Below are positions 54,721 through 64,000 of a stretch of 64,000 nt of DNA, one piece after another. This DNA comes from Mayamaea pseudoterrestris (lineage: Eukaryota > Bacillariophyta > Bacillariophyceae > Sellaphorales > Sellaphoraceae), in assembly GCA_027923505.1 (NCBI GenBank), contig BROI01000025.1, positions 124,001 to 188,000 of the forward strand. The letters are read 5' to 3'. How positions within the stretch are numbered: position 1 is the first letter of the stretch; each line of letters begins with the position of its first letter. A model generated the notes under the pieces. It had not been told where the DNA came from, searched no databases, and saw only the letters and a program-made list of their open reading frames with translations. The translations under genes and the position numbers were made by a program.

Positions 54721-56265
54721 TCACAACGCAACATTCGCCTTTTTGGCAGCCATGACGTCCACCTCATGCACTCGCATCTCAACACTCGCCTCCATGACAG
54801 CCATAACGTCCACATCATGCACTCGCACAAGGTTATCATCACATGCAGTCGACACAATCGCCTTTCGACCCTCATCAACAAAACAAATATTCATGTCGTT
54901 AATAACATCGTCACTGCCCGCCATGGTATGAACTAAACGTCCATTTCGAGCATCCCAAATGTAGATGGAACCATTGGTGCAACTTGTAAAAACTAAAGGC
55001 AACGTAGGATGCCACTGCAACCGTGTAATACCTCCAGTAGTATTCATTGGCGATAGTGGTTGTTGCGTCGCTGCAGCAGCATCATTCGTAACCACAGCAG
55101 CAGCATCCGCAATGTTGCATATCTGCCGACACTGTCCATTCGTCAAATCCCAAATCTTTAAAACACCATCACAACCACCCGTGGCGACCCAGTTCGGATT
55201 CACCACACTTGGGCAAAAGCTAACCGCTTCCACACTCATTGGCAAATCGACTTCATCGTCATCATCGTCGTCGTTACTGCTCATAGGCATATTCGTCGGT
55301 ACCTGATAGTGCCGCAACGAAGCCACCACCTTGCCCGTTTTCACATGGCAAACATGCGCCTGCCCATCCTCGGCACCAACAATTACCAGCTGCCCGTCAG
55401 CTCCACCATTGACACTCATGCAAGTCAAACCTGCAGCCTCCTCATCATTTGTCACATTGTTGAATCGAATCACATGTTTGGCGTTGCCAGTCCGCGGCGC
55501 CCACACACGCAGCGATCCGTCGCTACTCGCCGACAGTGCCCACTTGCCATCGGAACTGAAGCAACCGCACGTGACGGCTGCCGTATGTCCCACAAAGACT
55601 TGAAGACACTGCTTGAGCATCAAGTGAAACATCCACACGGTATAGTCAGCAGCCGACCCAACTAATAGCACCGACCCGCCCTTTGGATGAAAGGCGAGCC
55701 ACTCGACATCCGTTGGTCCCTCGTAGGTATGCAAATGTGTTTGCGAGTCGTAGTCGTAGACGCAAACGGCGCCGTCGTAGGCGCCCACGGCAATCATGCG
55801 AGGAATCTTGTTTTCGTCGACGTAGTCAACGTTCATGGCGACGCTTGACACACTGTCGGTGTGAGCGTGCTCCAAAAAGTGTGAGCTGCTAGTCGTTTCG
55901 TTGGACGCATTTATGCAATGAAGGAACGCCTTGTCGTCTCCGCCGCCCGAAACAATGCTCAGCGTATGAGTGTCTGGCGAGTAGTGTGACGCCACGCAAA
56001 AGACGGGTCCGGAATGCGCCGCGAGTCGCAGTTTACTGGCATCCGGAGCAGCAGGAGCAGCAGAGTCAACTACATTATCATTGTCGTCGTCATTATCATC
56101 ATCCATGGGCACGTCATCTTCGTCCACTTGGACTTCGACGACGCCGTCGTCGTCTGCCTGAATGAAGGCTGGAGCATTGTCGTCGTCGTCGTCGCCCTGC
56201 ATTGCGAATTCATTATCAATGTCTTGCTGCTCGTTTTCGGAATTAAAATTGTCGTCGTTATCCAT
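54721..56265 (-). CDS. AAMP: WD40 protein, AAMP/Sqt1-like
   Basis: A single exon encodes 514 aa from ATG 56265. The first about 75 residues are extremely Asp/Glu-rich. WD repeats follow: LAAHSGPVFCVASHYS, GPTDVEWLAFHPKGGSVLLV, GSAADYTVWMFHL, GHTAAVTCGCFSSDGKWALS and ASSDGSLRVWAPRTG. The TDVEWLAFHP...VWM block is typical of AAMP and yeast Sqt1, a chaperone for ribosomal protein uL16. The C-terminus carries a short tandem duplication (RVHDVDVMA / RVHEVDVMA). A ribosome-assembly role is inferred from the family. Confidence 0.85.
   Translation of the reverse strand: MDNDDNFNSENEQQDIDNEFAMQGDDDDDNAPAFIQADDDGVVEVQVDEDDVPMDDDNDDDNDNVVDSAAPAAPDASKLRLAAHSGPVFCVASHYSPDTHTLSIVSGGGDDKAFLHCINASNETTSSSHFLEHAHTDSVSSVAMNVDYVDENKIPRMIAVGAYDGAVCVYDYDSQTHLHTYEGPTDVEWLAFHPKGGSVLLVGSAADYTVWMFHLMLKQCLQVFVGHTAAVTCGCFSSDGKWALSASSDGSLRVWAPRTGNAKHVIRFNNVTNDEEAAGLTCMSVNGGADGQLVIVGAEDGQAHVCHVKTGKVVASLRHYQVPTNMPMSSNDDDDDDEVDLPMSVEAVSFCPSVVNPNWVATGGCDGVLKIWDLTNGQCRQICNIADAAAVVTNDAAAATQQPLSPMNTTGGITRLQWHPTLPLVFTSCTNGSIYIWDARNGRLVHTMAGSDDVINDMNICFVDEGRKAIVSTACDDNLVRVHDVDVMAVMEASVEMRVHEVDVMAAKKANVAL
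54738..54839. repeat. 51-bp tandem duplication inside the WD40 gene
   Basis: Two imperfect 51-bp units (17 codons) at the 3' end of the AAMP-like gene align at CATGACGTCCACCTCATGCA (54751) and CATAACGTCCACATCATGCA (54802). They extend the C-terminal tail in frame. Confidence 0.65.
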
Positions 56266-56669
56266 AATGATCAATAGCGTAAGATGTCGTAAAAAGAATC
56301 AAGCATGCAAGATGAATGAGAAACTGGATTGCTGCTGCTACCACGGAACAAATTGGAATCGCATCGTCCATGGTCGCGCGCGTTTTGGTTGGACGTCACG
56401 CGCGTCTGTACGTCGTCCGCCTAAGCAGCACAAACACCAACTACCATCATGACGTCAGCAGGTGACTCAGTGAAGCGCAAACGCGATGCCACCACGATGA
56501 GGATGGAAGCGTAGCGTCTGCCAACGCAACACCAAGCTTTGCAACGACACTTGTCTCGTTCATCGTCAGACTCTCTCTCTGATTGAATCATCATCGTTAC
56601 TGCTTTGTTGCGTTACACAATCTTGACTCCATTATCTACGTAATATACATACATTTCACATACAGCAAC
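56266..56669. other. divergent promoter, 404 bp
   Basis: This is the shared upstream region of the WD40 gene and THF1. It contains TGACGTCA-like and GTGACTCA-like elements near 56450-56470 (bZIP-type cores). Confidence 0.35.
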
Positions 56670-57912
56670 ATGCACGTTTCCAAATCCGTCCTGCTGGCGC
56701 TTGCTTTTGCGGCGTCGTCGAGTGCCTTTGCGCCCCAATTCAACAATGGCGGCGGCAGTCGCACGGCCCTGCAGTCGACCGAAAGCATGATGGACCCTGA
56801 CTTGAGCGCCATGATTGCCAAGGAGGTATGTTTATTAGCAGCTAGCTAGGGAGGGAGAAGTTACCATTTGATTGTGAGCGAGCTGTTGGAACAAATCGTA
56901 TCGATTTTGGCTTCCTTGGCACTCTTGCATATTATATACGATTAACACATATCGCACTCACTCATCTTTACTAATATCTATTTCTCATATATAAATTAAC
57001 AGCTCGATTACAAACCCGGCGAGGCCGACACTGCCTTTGCCCGCAAGTACAAGCACTTGGTGGGCGCACAGATCAAGACTGTTGGCGAATCCTTTGCCGA
57101 ATTCACCAAGGAGCTTGGCTACTCGGTCAATCCTTTATATAAAAACATGGTGACGGATTTGGTTGGAACGACGCATTTGGTCGTTGTCAATGCGCGCTTC
57201 CAGCAGGATGCCATTTGGAGTTTGGGAATGATGACGACGCTGCATGTACTGTTCAAGAATTACCCCGAGCCGGAGATTGCCGACAAGATCAAGTCGGCAT
57301 TGTTCAAGAGCGTTGGTCTTGATGAAGCCAAGATTGTAGCGGAAGCCAAGAGTTTGGAGGAGTGGGTGTCGTCGCAAACCAAGGAGAGTATTGAGGCAGC
57401 CTTGGGAGGCGAGGGTGACTCGCCAGTGGCACAAATTGCCAAGTCTGTCAAGTCGGAGCCACTCTGGATGTACAGTCGATACTTTGGAATTGGTTTGATA
57501 AGACTTATGGAAGGTGTTGGCATTGAAATGGACAAGGATGAAGTTTATCCAGTCATGGAAAAGTGGATGTCGGAGAAGCTCGGTGTTGGCCACATTACCG
57601 CATGTGTGAGTATGCAGCCATGCTTTGCGAACGTGCAGATTGTCCCAAACTTGACCTTATGAGCTCACACATTATACTCTTATTTCACAGTCCGATAGCG
57701 ACCTTTACTTCAAGATCAAGGCCAAGCTTGACATGATGGAGACAATGATGAAGGAGATTGAGATTCGCGAAAAGAAGCGCATGGCCGAGCGTTTGGAACT
57801 CAAGGCGGAAGCTGCACTACGGGCGGCGGACCGCGAACTGAAACTGCAGGCCGAGATTGAGGCGGAAGCCCAGGCCCAGCGGGAACGTGTGGCGGCGAGT
57901 ACGAGCAGCTAA
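56670..57912 (+). CDS. THF1: THF1/Psb29-like plastid protein, 3 exons
   Basis: Exons are 56670-56825, 57003-57605 and 57691-57912; all are phase 0 and total 326 aa. The presequence [20 protein letters not shown] is a textbook diatom plastid signal with the SAFAP motif. The body matches Thylakoid formation 1: [57 protein letters not shown] and [18 protein letters not shown]. The last exon encodes a charged coiled coil ([20 protein letters not shown]). THF1 supports photosystem II repair through FtsH in plants and cyanobacteria. Confidence 0.9.
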
Positions 57913-58737
57913 TGTTGCTGCGTTCCGATGGTTCATGGATTGCAGTGACGTGAAATTTTCTCGAGAACAAAAACATGAATATGCTAGCTTAGACTCATAT
58001 CTCGAGCATTTATTGAAAGTACTTAACATTTACATGTTTATGGAGACTTATTTGTTGATAAACTACTACCGGTAGTTCATAGATGTGCTTGCTTCGTGTG
58101 AAGTTGGCTGTGGACAAGCGTACAGCTGCGAGTTCCTACCGGTGGGCTAGACGAGAATAAGCTGCCTTTTTCTTCATATTAAAACTTCAAGGGAATCACT
58201 TGATTGCTTTGTGTAGTTCTGTGAAGCAAAAACGATCATTACTTGTAGCAATTGAACATATTATTATTAACCAGACATTAACAACAACTGTAAATTTGGC
58301 GATACCGTAGACAAAAAGTCGCAGCGGGTCTAATGGTTGGCGATGCTTCCACAGAACCGCGTCGAATGAAGACCGCCGCCATTGCTGCCACCTCGCATTG
58401 CATTTAGGCAGCACTATTGCAGTTTAATTGACTTTATTGAAATCAACGATTAAGGTTTCTTTCTCAATTTTCGGGGTCTCTAGCAATTCGCCTTTAGCCG
58501 CCAGTCGTACTCCAACAGCAGCGAGCCGAAAAGCGAGACGGGCCGTCACAACTGCACCCTGCACCTCTTGCTGCTCATCAAAGCTTCCCTTTGGTCCTTT
58601 ATTTTATTCAAGCTTGATAGCAAAACACGCTTGACGAAAATTACGTCTAAGAAGTAAATTTACAACGCCAGCAAGGATTGCGTTGGAATCACATTGACTG
58701 TCGTGATTGGGTCGCAGCGTCGCAGTCCTGTTTAACA
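57913..58737. other. intergenic, 825 bp, with coding-like minus-strand frame
   Basis: Most of it shows nothing. On the minus strand, about 58601-58424 is a 60-codon open frame without Met that reads like protein (DEQQEVQGAVVTARLAF, GELLETPKIEKETLIVDFN). The same frame continues upstream beyond a single TAA (NAILAGVVNLLLRRNFRQ). It may be a decayed gene or an unresolved exon. Confidence 0.35.
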
Positions 58738-59766
58738 ATGATCGGAGCAGAAACGTTGGCTATCATGCAAAGCCATCATGGCGATATGGAAGGCAATAAA
58801 CAGTTTTCAAACGCAAATGATAACGATGCAGCTGCAAGTGGCCAGCCGAATGGCGAGAGCCCAAGTGCTGATCGATTCATTCCCATTGAATTAACAGAAA
58901 ATGCGCCGCATTTTGTCAATTCAACTCCTCTGCCTAGCCAGCAATCAATAATGGATCCCAATGAATCTAGCTCCATTACACATGCCGCCCAGATTCTCAA
59001 TTCCATTCCTTTGCTCTCGAGTCAGTTACAGCTGAAGCGCTCGTCTCAATCTGAGCAAAACGTTTGCGAAACGGAAAAGCCTGTCAAGCGAGGTCGACGT
59101 ACCAAGCAGCTAGCTCGTCCGCGTAAACTTCCACGTCGACCTTCGTCACCCTTGTCTGACGAAGAAATTGAAGGAAACAAGGGCGTGATTGCGCTGCATC
59201 GTAAGGGCGACAAAGGTGCGCTGCAGACGAACCATGGCGTTGACCAAATGCGGCAACAACCAGACTCTCTACTCGACGGTAATCGAAATGTATGCGTCGC
59301 ACTTGAAGAGCCCCTTCCCGAGAACTCTGTGAACGAAAGTCAAGCTGCCTTATCGGCTGGGCCGTTACCCGAGTTTACGGAACTTGCAAACTATTCGTCA
59401 ACCACGCTCTTCGAGAAATGGGGTCACCTTGCCGAAGGACTTCGCGGATGCGTCATGTGCGGCAAGGTTCGAACCTACTCGAGCGGAAACAAGGGCATTC
59501 GAATTAGAACATCGGAGAGCAATTATGCAACTGGCGTGGATGAGAATGTTGTGATTCCGCTTCAAAACAAGGGTGTTTGCACCGCGTGTGACGTTCGCGT
59601 GTGGGTCATTGGCACGACGGGCCTTCAAATCAAGTGGTGCAAAGGATGCAAGAACTTTCGACCGTGGGCTGCCTTTGGAGAAAAAGGAAGTGCGACGAAA
59701 TGTTTGGGGTGTCGGGAGAGAGCAAAGATGCGTTACGCCAAGCAAAAATCGGGTAGCAAGTCATAG
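58738..59766 (+). CDS. cysteine-rich putative zinc-binding protein
   Basis: This is 342 aa from ATG 58738 (a second ATG follows 9 codons later). Residues 1-230 are polar and low complexity with a basic patch (PVKRGRRTKQLARPRKLPRR) that could be a nuclear signal. The C-terminal about 110 residues hold paired cysteines: CVMCGKVR, CTACDVRVWV, WCKGCKNFRPWAAFG and CLGCRERAKMRYA. The CxxC spacing suggests two zinc sites. The KWCKGCKNFRPW...CxxCR block is one I associate with uncharacterised diatom proteins. A nucleic-acid-binding role is possible but unproven. Confidence 0.62.
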   Translation: MIGAETLAIMQSHHGDMEGNKQFSNANDNDAAASGQPNGESPSADRFIPIELTENAPHFVNSTPLPSQQSIMDPNESSSITHAAQILNSIPLLSSQLQLKRSSQSEQNVCETEKPVKRGRRTKQLARPRKLPRRPSSPLSDEEIEGNKGVIALHRKGDKGALQTNHGVDQMRQQPDSLLDGNRNVCVALEEPLPENSVNESQAALSAGPLPEFTELANYSSTTLFEKWGHLAEGLRGCVMCGKVRTYSSGNKGIRIRTSESNYATGVDENVVIPLQNKGVCTACDVRVWVIGTTGLQIKWCKGCKNFRPWAAFGEKGSATKCLGCRERAKMRYAKQKSGSKS

Positions 59767-60380
59767 GCAAGGGGATGCGACGAGTAGGTTCCCTAGTTCC
59801 ACTACTGGGAAATAAACAGCAAGCCTATGGGTAGATGCATAGTTGATTTACTACCTTACTATCGTGCTTACGTAGGTCTAAGGTCCAGCAATACGTAGTT
59901 CTCCAGCAAATGATGTTTGGCGACGAATACCACGGATTGACAGTGATTGGCTGTGAGACTTCAGAGACTCGCAGCGGTAACGAAGCTTGCCGGCGTGCAG
60001 TCTCGTTACGACATCACAAGTTTCGAAGCTGCTGATGATCCATTTCGACCATGGCTTTCACTTTCAATCCATCGCCTTTTGGCTCTTCCTTGAGCTAACG
60101 AACGTTTCTGAACTTTTCGATAAGCTACATATCAAGCATGAAGACTCTCCGATCAATATCGTACCATAGAGGTGCGGAATTCAATCACGTGCATGGCACG
60201 CGCGGTTTCAGCGAGAAACTGCAACGAAATCTGGATCGTGATGCAAAATGCAAACCCTGCGCGTTTGGGATCAGTCGGAAAAACCGCCTCAAAGCCTCAC
60301 AATCCGATTGAGTCGAATTATATTGCGTCTACTCGTCATAACAAGCTTTGAAGCATTCTTCATCAAGACAGCACTATACC
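59767..60380. other. intergenic, 614 bp
   Basis: No gene is supported. A 72-codon frame from ATG 60248 overlaps the next gene's start in another frame and is hydrophobic (LALLLVVVL-type composition); it is probably a shadow. Confidence 0.4.
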
Positions 60381-62300
60381 ATGTCGTCGTCCTCGTCCTC
60401 CTCCTCGCAATCGTCCATTGCCTCGTCGAGCGCATCCAAGAAGCGCAAGCAGCTCGAGATGCTTGAATCGGAGACGGAGATGGAACACTCTGATACGTCT
60501 TTTCCAAGCGAGGAAGCAGCTGCTGCTGCGGCGGCTGGAGCTGCTGCCCGTCCTACCAAGCGATCCAAACTGGAAGCCAAGCAAGAAGGCTTTCTCAAGG
60601 CCCAGAAGTGGTCTGAGGATCAAACGAAGCAAGCCAAGGAAGCTCTTTTGACGCCTCCACGCAAGACTGCTCTTTTTGATGCCAAACACGTCGTTGTCAC
60701 AAGCACGACTGCTACATCTCCAGCTGCAGCATCCTTGTCAAGCGACTCGTCACTTACGTCGTCGTCCAAGCCAGCAGCTTCATTTGTTCCACCTCCACCT
60801 AGTCGCAATCATCAAATCAAAGCGTCGCCACGCGCATTCCAGGGCCTTTCACCCCTTGCCTCTACCAGTCCCACGCTCAAGACCACCTTTCATGTCGCGG
60901 CACCAATGCATGTACGATCAACGGCCTCAACGAACATGGGTTTTGGCTCTGCGATTGAGCGGCAAGGAAACATTATTGCGTCGCCACCGCGCTATCCAAG
61001 CCCTGTTGCGCCGTGCCGCAACGTCCACGCTAGTCGCCAGCATGCCACGGACGGCTACGAAACTGGTGACTCCAATCCAACTGTCCATGCCGCTCGCATT
61101 GCTTCCAAAGCACTCAATTTTAACAAGAGCAACATTGAAATAATTGACTCTGTTTACAAGCAGCCTGCTGTTTACAATCAGCGTGACGAGCGTGGATATG
61201 AAACGGGCGATTCTAACGAAAACGAATACGCTGCACGTGGGCATACGGACGAGCAGCAGCATGCTGGTTATCATGACTCTGGCCTTGAAAGCGATGAAGA
61301 AGAGGAGCATGACGACAAGGGCGACTTTTACCAGTTGCGTGAGTCGCCAAATGATAGCGACTATGAAACGGCGGACGAGGAATTGGAAGATTCTGACAAC
61401 GAGGAAGATGCTCAAGACAAGGAGGAGTTTGAGATAGAGCCACACGCTCCTTGCTTCTTTTGGCGCAACATGTTCTTGGGTGTGTTAAACGTTTTCGATT
61501 TTCTCGTCAAGTGCGTGACTGCTTTGGTACTTTTGGCCTTTGTCATGGAGTGCTTGTCGGTTAACGAATTGAATCGCTCGACACCAGTGTTGCTTGACAA
61601 GGCGCCTTGCTTTGCCAGCAATACGATGGAAGATGCGTCGGCGCCTTGGAGCCAGCGCTGTGTCGCCGCGAGCATTGCTCATCAGTTGTTGCCCTGTCCT
61701 CGTGGCGGCATTTGCGGAAGCGGCAAGTTGCTTTCGTGCGAATTTGAGGGCGTTGACGCCTTTAGTTCCAGTGAGGATGGCTCGACGTGCCAGCTGAATC
61801 CTGTTGCTGCGGCTACATATGATGCAATCATTGAACACTTGAAGAATTTGAGCTTGACGAGTTTGCGTCACGGGCCCTCGTCAACGACTGTCCGAAGTCA
61901 GGGATGGTTGACGACGGAGTCCTTGTCCAATGAGACGCCTCACATCATGTTCAACTTTTATGACATTGTGAAAGAGCTTGAGCTCACCAATGTCGATGGT
62001 AACGACCAGGATTCGTCCGTTATCATTGACTGGTTTGATGCCGCTCTGAAGCATAGAGTTGTCGATGGATTCAACCTTGAATGGAACAGTGATGGCGTTT
62101 GGATTGGCTTTCCACAAGACACGCTGCAGGAAATGACGCGCTTGACTTCACAGCAGGTTGCCATGGAATGGATGCACGATGTAGTCTTTCGTGTTTGGAA
62201 CGAATGGGGTGTTTTATTGGTGGATGCCTTGCAGGAATTTTGGAAGACGAGTGTGAATGAATTTTGGCGAGCATGTCGCTGGTCGAATCTCTGTCAGTAA
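60381..62300 (+). CDS. MAN1/Src1 C-terminal (MSC)-domain-like nuclear membrane protein
   Basis: This is 639 aa from ATG 60381. The N-terminus is poly-Ser, then basic (ASKKRKQLEM, PTKRSKLEAKQ). The middle contains repeated GYETGDSN blocks (about residues 223 and 272) and a related DYETADEE (about 326), then acidic runs. One membrane segment, NVFDFLVKCVTALVLLAFVM, is at about 370-390. Beyond it, LPCPRGGICGSGKLLSCEFEG ... CQLNP followed by a helix (DAIIEHLKNLSL) matches the Cys pattern of the MSC domain of inner-nuclear-membrane LEM proteins. No LEM/HeH motif is recognised at the N-terminus. A nuclear-envelope role is inferred. Confidence 0.5.
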   Translation: MSSSSSSSSQSSIASSSASKKRKQLEMLESETEMEHSDTSFPSEEAAAAAAAGAAARPTKRSKLEAKQEGFLKAQKWSEDQTKQAKEALLTPPRKTALFDAKHVVVTSTTATSPAAASLSSDSSLTSSSKPAASFVPPPPSRNHQIKASPRAFQGLSPLASTSPTLKTTFHVAAPMHVRSTASTNMGFGSAIERQGNIIASPPRYPSPVAPCRNVHASRQHATDGYETGDSNPTVHAARIASKALNFNKSNIEIIDSVYKQPAVYNQRDERGYETGDSNENEYAARGHTDEQQHAGYHDSGLESDEEEEHDDKGDFYQLRESPNDSDYETADEELEDSDNEEDAQDKEEFEIEPHAPCFFWRNMFLGVLNVFDFLVKCVTALVLLAFVMECLSVNELNRSTPVLLDKAPCFASNTMEDASAPWSQRCVAASIAHQLLPCPRGGICGSGKLLSCEFEGVDAFSSSEDGSTCQLNPVAAATYDAIIEHLKNLSLTSLRHGPSSTTVRSQGWLTTESLSNETPHIMFNFYDIVKELELTNVDGNDQDSSVIIDWFDAALKHRVVDGFNLEWNSDGVWIGFPQDTLQEMTRLTSQQVAMEWMHDVVFRVWNEWGVLLVDALQEFWKTSVNEFWRACRWSNLCQ

Positions 62301-62619
62301 AGCACATGCTGTATTGTCGCCAAATGAATAAGTGTACGATTAAAATTATCATTTATACGTGTTACTGCCGGAGCCTATGCTCCATGTGCATGTTACTTGT
62401 AGTCCGTTTTACAGTTAGTTAGTCTAACAAGAGAAATAAAAATCATCGCTCCGGGACTCGTGTCAACCACTGCGACACTGTCATTGACGTGCGTTGCATT
62501 CTCCATCCAACATGACCATCGCCATTCACATTTTCAATTTGCACAATCTTGATGGACCGGATTCTCTTTGTTATATACGCGTATGCACGAAGTCCTGTTA
62601 GCCACACTCATTGAAAGTC
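62301..62619. other. intergenic, 319 bp
   Basis: A TATATACGC element near 62572-62580 lies about 45 bp before the next start. No other feature is seen. Confidence 0.4.
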
Positions 62620-63324
62620 ATGGTGAAGCAAAGAATATCGTCCAGCGGCGACTCGCCAACGTTGCGACGATTGAGCCTCCAGCACGGCTCGCAGTCGTTG
62701 TTTCTTTTGCCTCGAGGTTTGATGATGCTATTCTTGATAATAAACACAGCAGGAGTCCTGGCGTTTGCTCCAAGAAACATTCAAAAACAAAGGATGAGCA
62801 GTCTATCTGTTGAAACCGGCCCGCTGTCGGTAGCACTGGACGAGGAAGTGAAACGACAACTGGCCAAGGCGAGAGGTCTTTTGGAACGAGCCAACGAAAG
62901 GGAAGCATCCGATGAACTTGCAGCAGCAGCAGCAGCAGCAGCAGCAACTTCCAGTGGCAAAGCTAACGTTAATGATATAGATAGCAATGATAAAGACGAG
63001 AACATTCCAGTCATCGCTCCATTCTTCTTTGCCGCCATGAAGGAACCCGAGAAGCGATCACAAGTCGTCAAGTCAGTCAATGAGAATGGATTAATTACCA
63101 CCGATGGCGAAAAGATGGCCTCACTCTCCGAAGCAGAGTCGTGGGAAATCCGTCGACTCGACGACGTGTTCGTCAGCGAGGCGGCCGTGTCGTCCATGGC
63201 GGGTCGCACCTTGAGTGAGAAGGACGCGGCGGCTGGTATTTTTGCGCTGCGACGGCAGTTGCAAGACTCTGACTTTGCAAGGATATTTGACAAAAGGAAT
63301 CGGTTCATTGGGGATCTTGATTGA
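62620..63324 (+). CDS. unknown protein with plastid-type presequence
   Basis: This is 234 aa from ATG 62620; an in-frame ATG at 62722 starts right before the hydrophobic segment and may be the true start. LMMLFLIINTAGVLAFAPRN is a signal peptide with an AFAP cleavage motif, as in diatom plastid proteins. The mature part has a helix, EEVKRQLAKARGLLERANER, a poly-Ala run (from a GCA repeat), VIAPFFFAAMKEPEKRSQVV and SEAESWEIRRLDDVFVSE. No domain is recognised. It is probably a small soluble plastid protein. Confidence 0.6.
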   Translation: MVKQRISSSGDSPTLRRLSLQHGSQSLFLLPRGLMMLFLIINTAGVLAFAPRNIQKQRMSSLSVETGPLSVALDEEVKRQLAKARGLLERANEREASDELAAAAAAAAATSSGKANVNDIDSNDKDENIPVIAPFFFAAMKEPEKRSQVVKSVNENGLITTDGEKMASLSEAESWEIRRLDDVFVSEAAVSSMAGRTLSEKDAAAGIFALRRQLQDSDFARIFDKRNRFIGDLD

Positions 63325-63556
63325 AGAGTAAAGTGATTGCAGTGTCAATAAATTTTGCATGCAGGAGTGGGTAGTTTGTGACACGACAAGAATGTGTCGA
63401 AAGAGGTTGCCAACACCAGCCCATGCTATACTGTTGCAAATTGTAAATATCACAATCAAAGATAAAAGAACTACTATTTGTCATTCCTTTGTTAGTTTGC
63501 TATAATTATAAAGATGTCTTGGCAGTCAAAATGGAAGCGAATTAGAGATCGTCCAG

Positions 63557-63912
63557 CTACTTGCTAGATCCAGCATCATCCGTGCCTGGAAGAAGCTTGG
63601 CGGATATTTCCTCCATGTGATCCGCCATTTCAATGTCCTTTATCAAGAGAGACGTTGAACATGATGAGTAACCATTCTACCAAGACAAACTCTCGCAACT
63701 AGCGCATCCATGCACGTTTTGAAACATACCTTGACACTCACGCCGCCACAGTCATGCGTCGAAAGCGTCACCTCCACAATGTTGTAAACGTTGAACCATT
63801 CCGGATGATGGTCCATTTCTTCCGCCACCGACGCCACGCCACTCATGAATTGCCATGCCTGACCAAAGTCTCGAAAGGTAAAGGTTTTGGAAATGGCGTT
63901 GCGATCCGAGCA
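63557..63912 (-). CDS. PCBD: pterin-4a-carbinolamine dehydratase (5' exon outside window)
   Basis: Two exons are seen: 63912-63730 and 63637-63557 (GTATGT...AAAG intron of 92 nt, both phase 0). Sequence upstream of 63912 looks like intron (TTTTCGCAG acceptor), so the start lies beyond 64000. The visible 87 residues contain [19 protein letters not shown] and the active-site block [20 protein letters not shown] with STHD, the PCD signature with its catalytic His residues. The C-terminus is [18 protein letters not shown] plus a short tail. The enzyme dehydrates 4a-hydroxytetrahydropterin and can assist folate or biopterin cycles. Confidence 0.85.
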
Positions 63913-64000
63913 CTGCGAAAAGAATGCGTAGAAAACACAATGCATGAGTGAAACTATCAATCATTTCAGCATGCCATGTGATCCTCTCATTTCATTATTC

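Noticed and set aside
60248-60466. Hydrophobic 72-codon frame overlapping the MSC-domain gene
   Set aside because: It results from reading the poly-Ser codons in another frame; no independent support.
62908-62950. GCA repeat as a possible mobile or repeat element
   Set aside because: It is a short in-frame poly-Ala microsatellite inside a coding region.

Overview
The window is nuclear DNA from a photosynthetic stramenopile, most likely a diatom. Four things support this. (1) Genes are compact, lie on both strands, and many carry short GT-AG introns of about 50-180 bp. (2) Several proteins begin with a signal peptide ending in the SAF-AP or AF type cleavage motif of secondary-plastid bipartite presequences (EF-hand protein at 4.9-5.6 kb, MGDG synthase, THF1/Psb29, and a protein at 62.6 kb). 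(3) The bZIP factor and the cysteine-rich protein at 58.7 kb look like diatom-type families. (4) Monogalactosyldiacylglycerol synthase and THF1 are plastid functions. I see no rRNA, no convincing tRNA, no CRISPR array and no intact transposon. Exon limits were worked out by hand from splice signals, reading phase and family motifs; no search was run.

Layout. 0-8 kb: a left-edge HAD-like protein (partial), an ArfGAP, COP9 signalosome subunit 1, a plastid-type EF-hand protein and a PIN/auxin-efflux-like transporter. 8-24 kb: 2,4-dienoyl-CoA reductase, a tuberin/TSC2-like Rap-GAP protein assembled from two long exons, a KH-domain protein, a GT31 glycosyltransferase, MGDG synthase, an XRCC3-like recombinase paralog and a PB1-domain protein with a 58-bp direct repeat upstream of it. 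24-30.5 kb: a low-complexity basic/acidic protein, a tandem pair of small Tim17-like membrane proteins (one copy frameshifted) and CLP1. 30.7-42.7 kb: two large multi-exon SNF2 ATPases on the minus strand. One is a RAD54-like protein that continues into a bromodomain-like region and a RanBP2-type zinc finger. The other is a RAD5/HLTF-like protein with four HIRAN-like modules and a RING finger. An acidic protein of unknown function lies between them. 42.9-64 kb: a seryl-tRNA-synthetase-like paralog with degenerate catalytic motifs, YKT6, the SRP receptor alpha subunit, a sulfotransferase, folylpolyglutamate synthase, a bZIP factor, an AAMP/Sqt1-like WD40 protein, THF1, a cysteine-rich putative zinc protein, an inner-nuclear-membrane MSC-domain-like protein, a plastid-type unknown protein and a right-edge pterin-4a-carbinolamine dehydratase (partial).

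How the genes relate. There are no operons. Many neighbours are divergent with 250-450 bp shared promoters or convergent with short gaps. Functional themes are genome maintenance (XRCC3-like, RAD54-like, HLTF-like), secretory pathway (ArfGAP, YKT6, SRP receptor alpha, GT31, sulfotransferase), plastid biology (MGDG synthase, THF1, EF-hand) and signalling or protein turnover (tuberin-like, CSN1). The most unusual content is the pair of SNF2 ATPases with non-standard accessory domains and 26-nt and 13-nt microexons, followed by the SerRS-like paralog.
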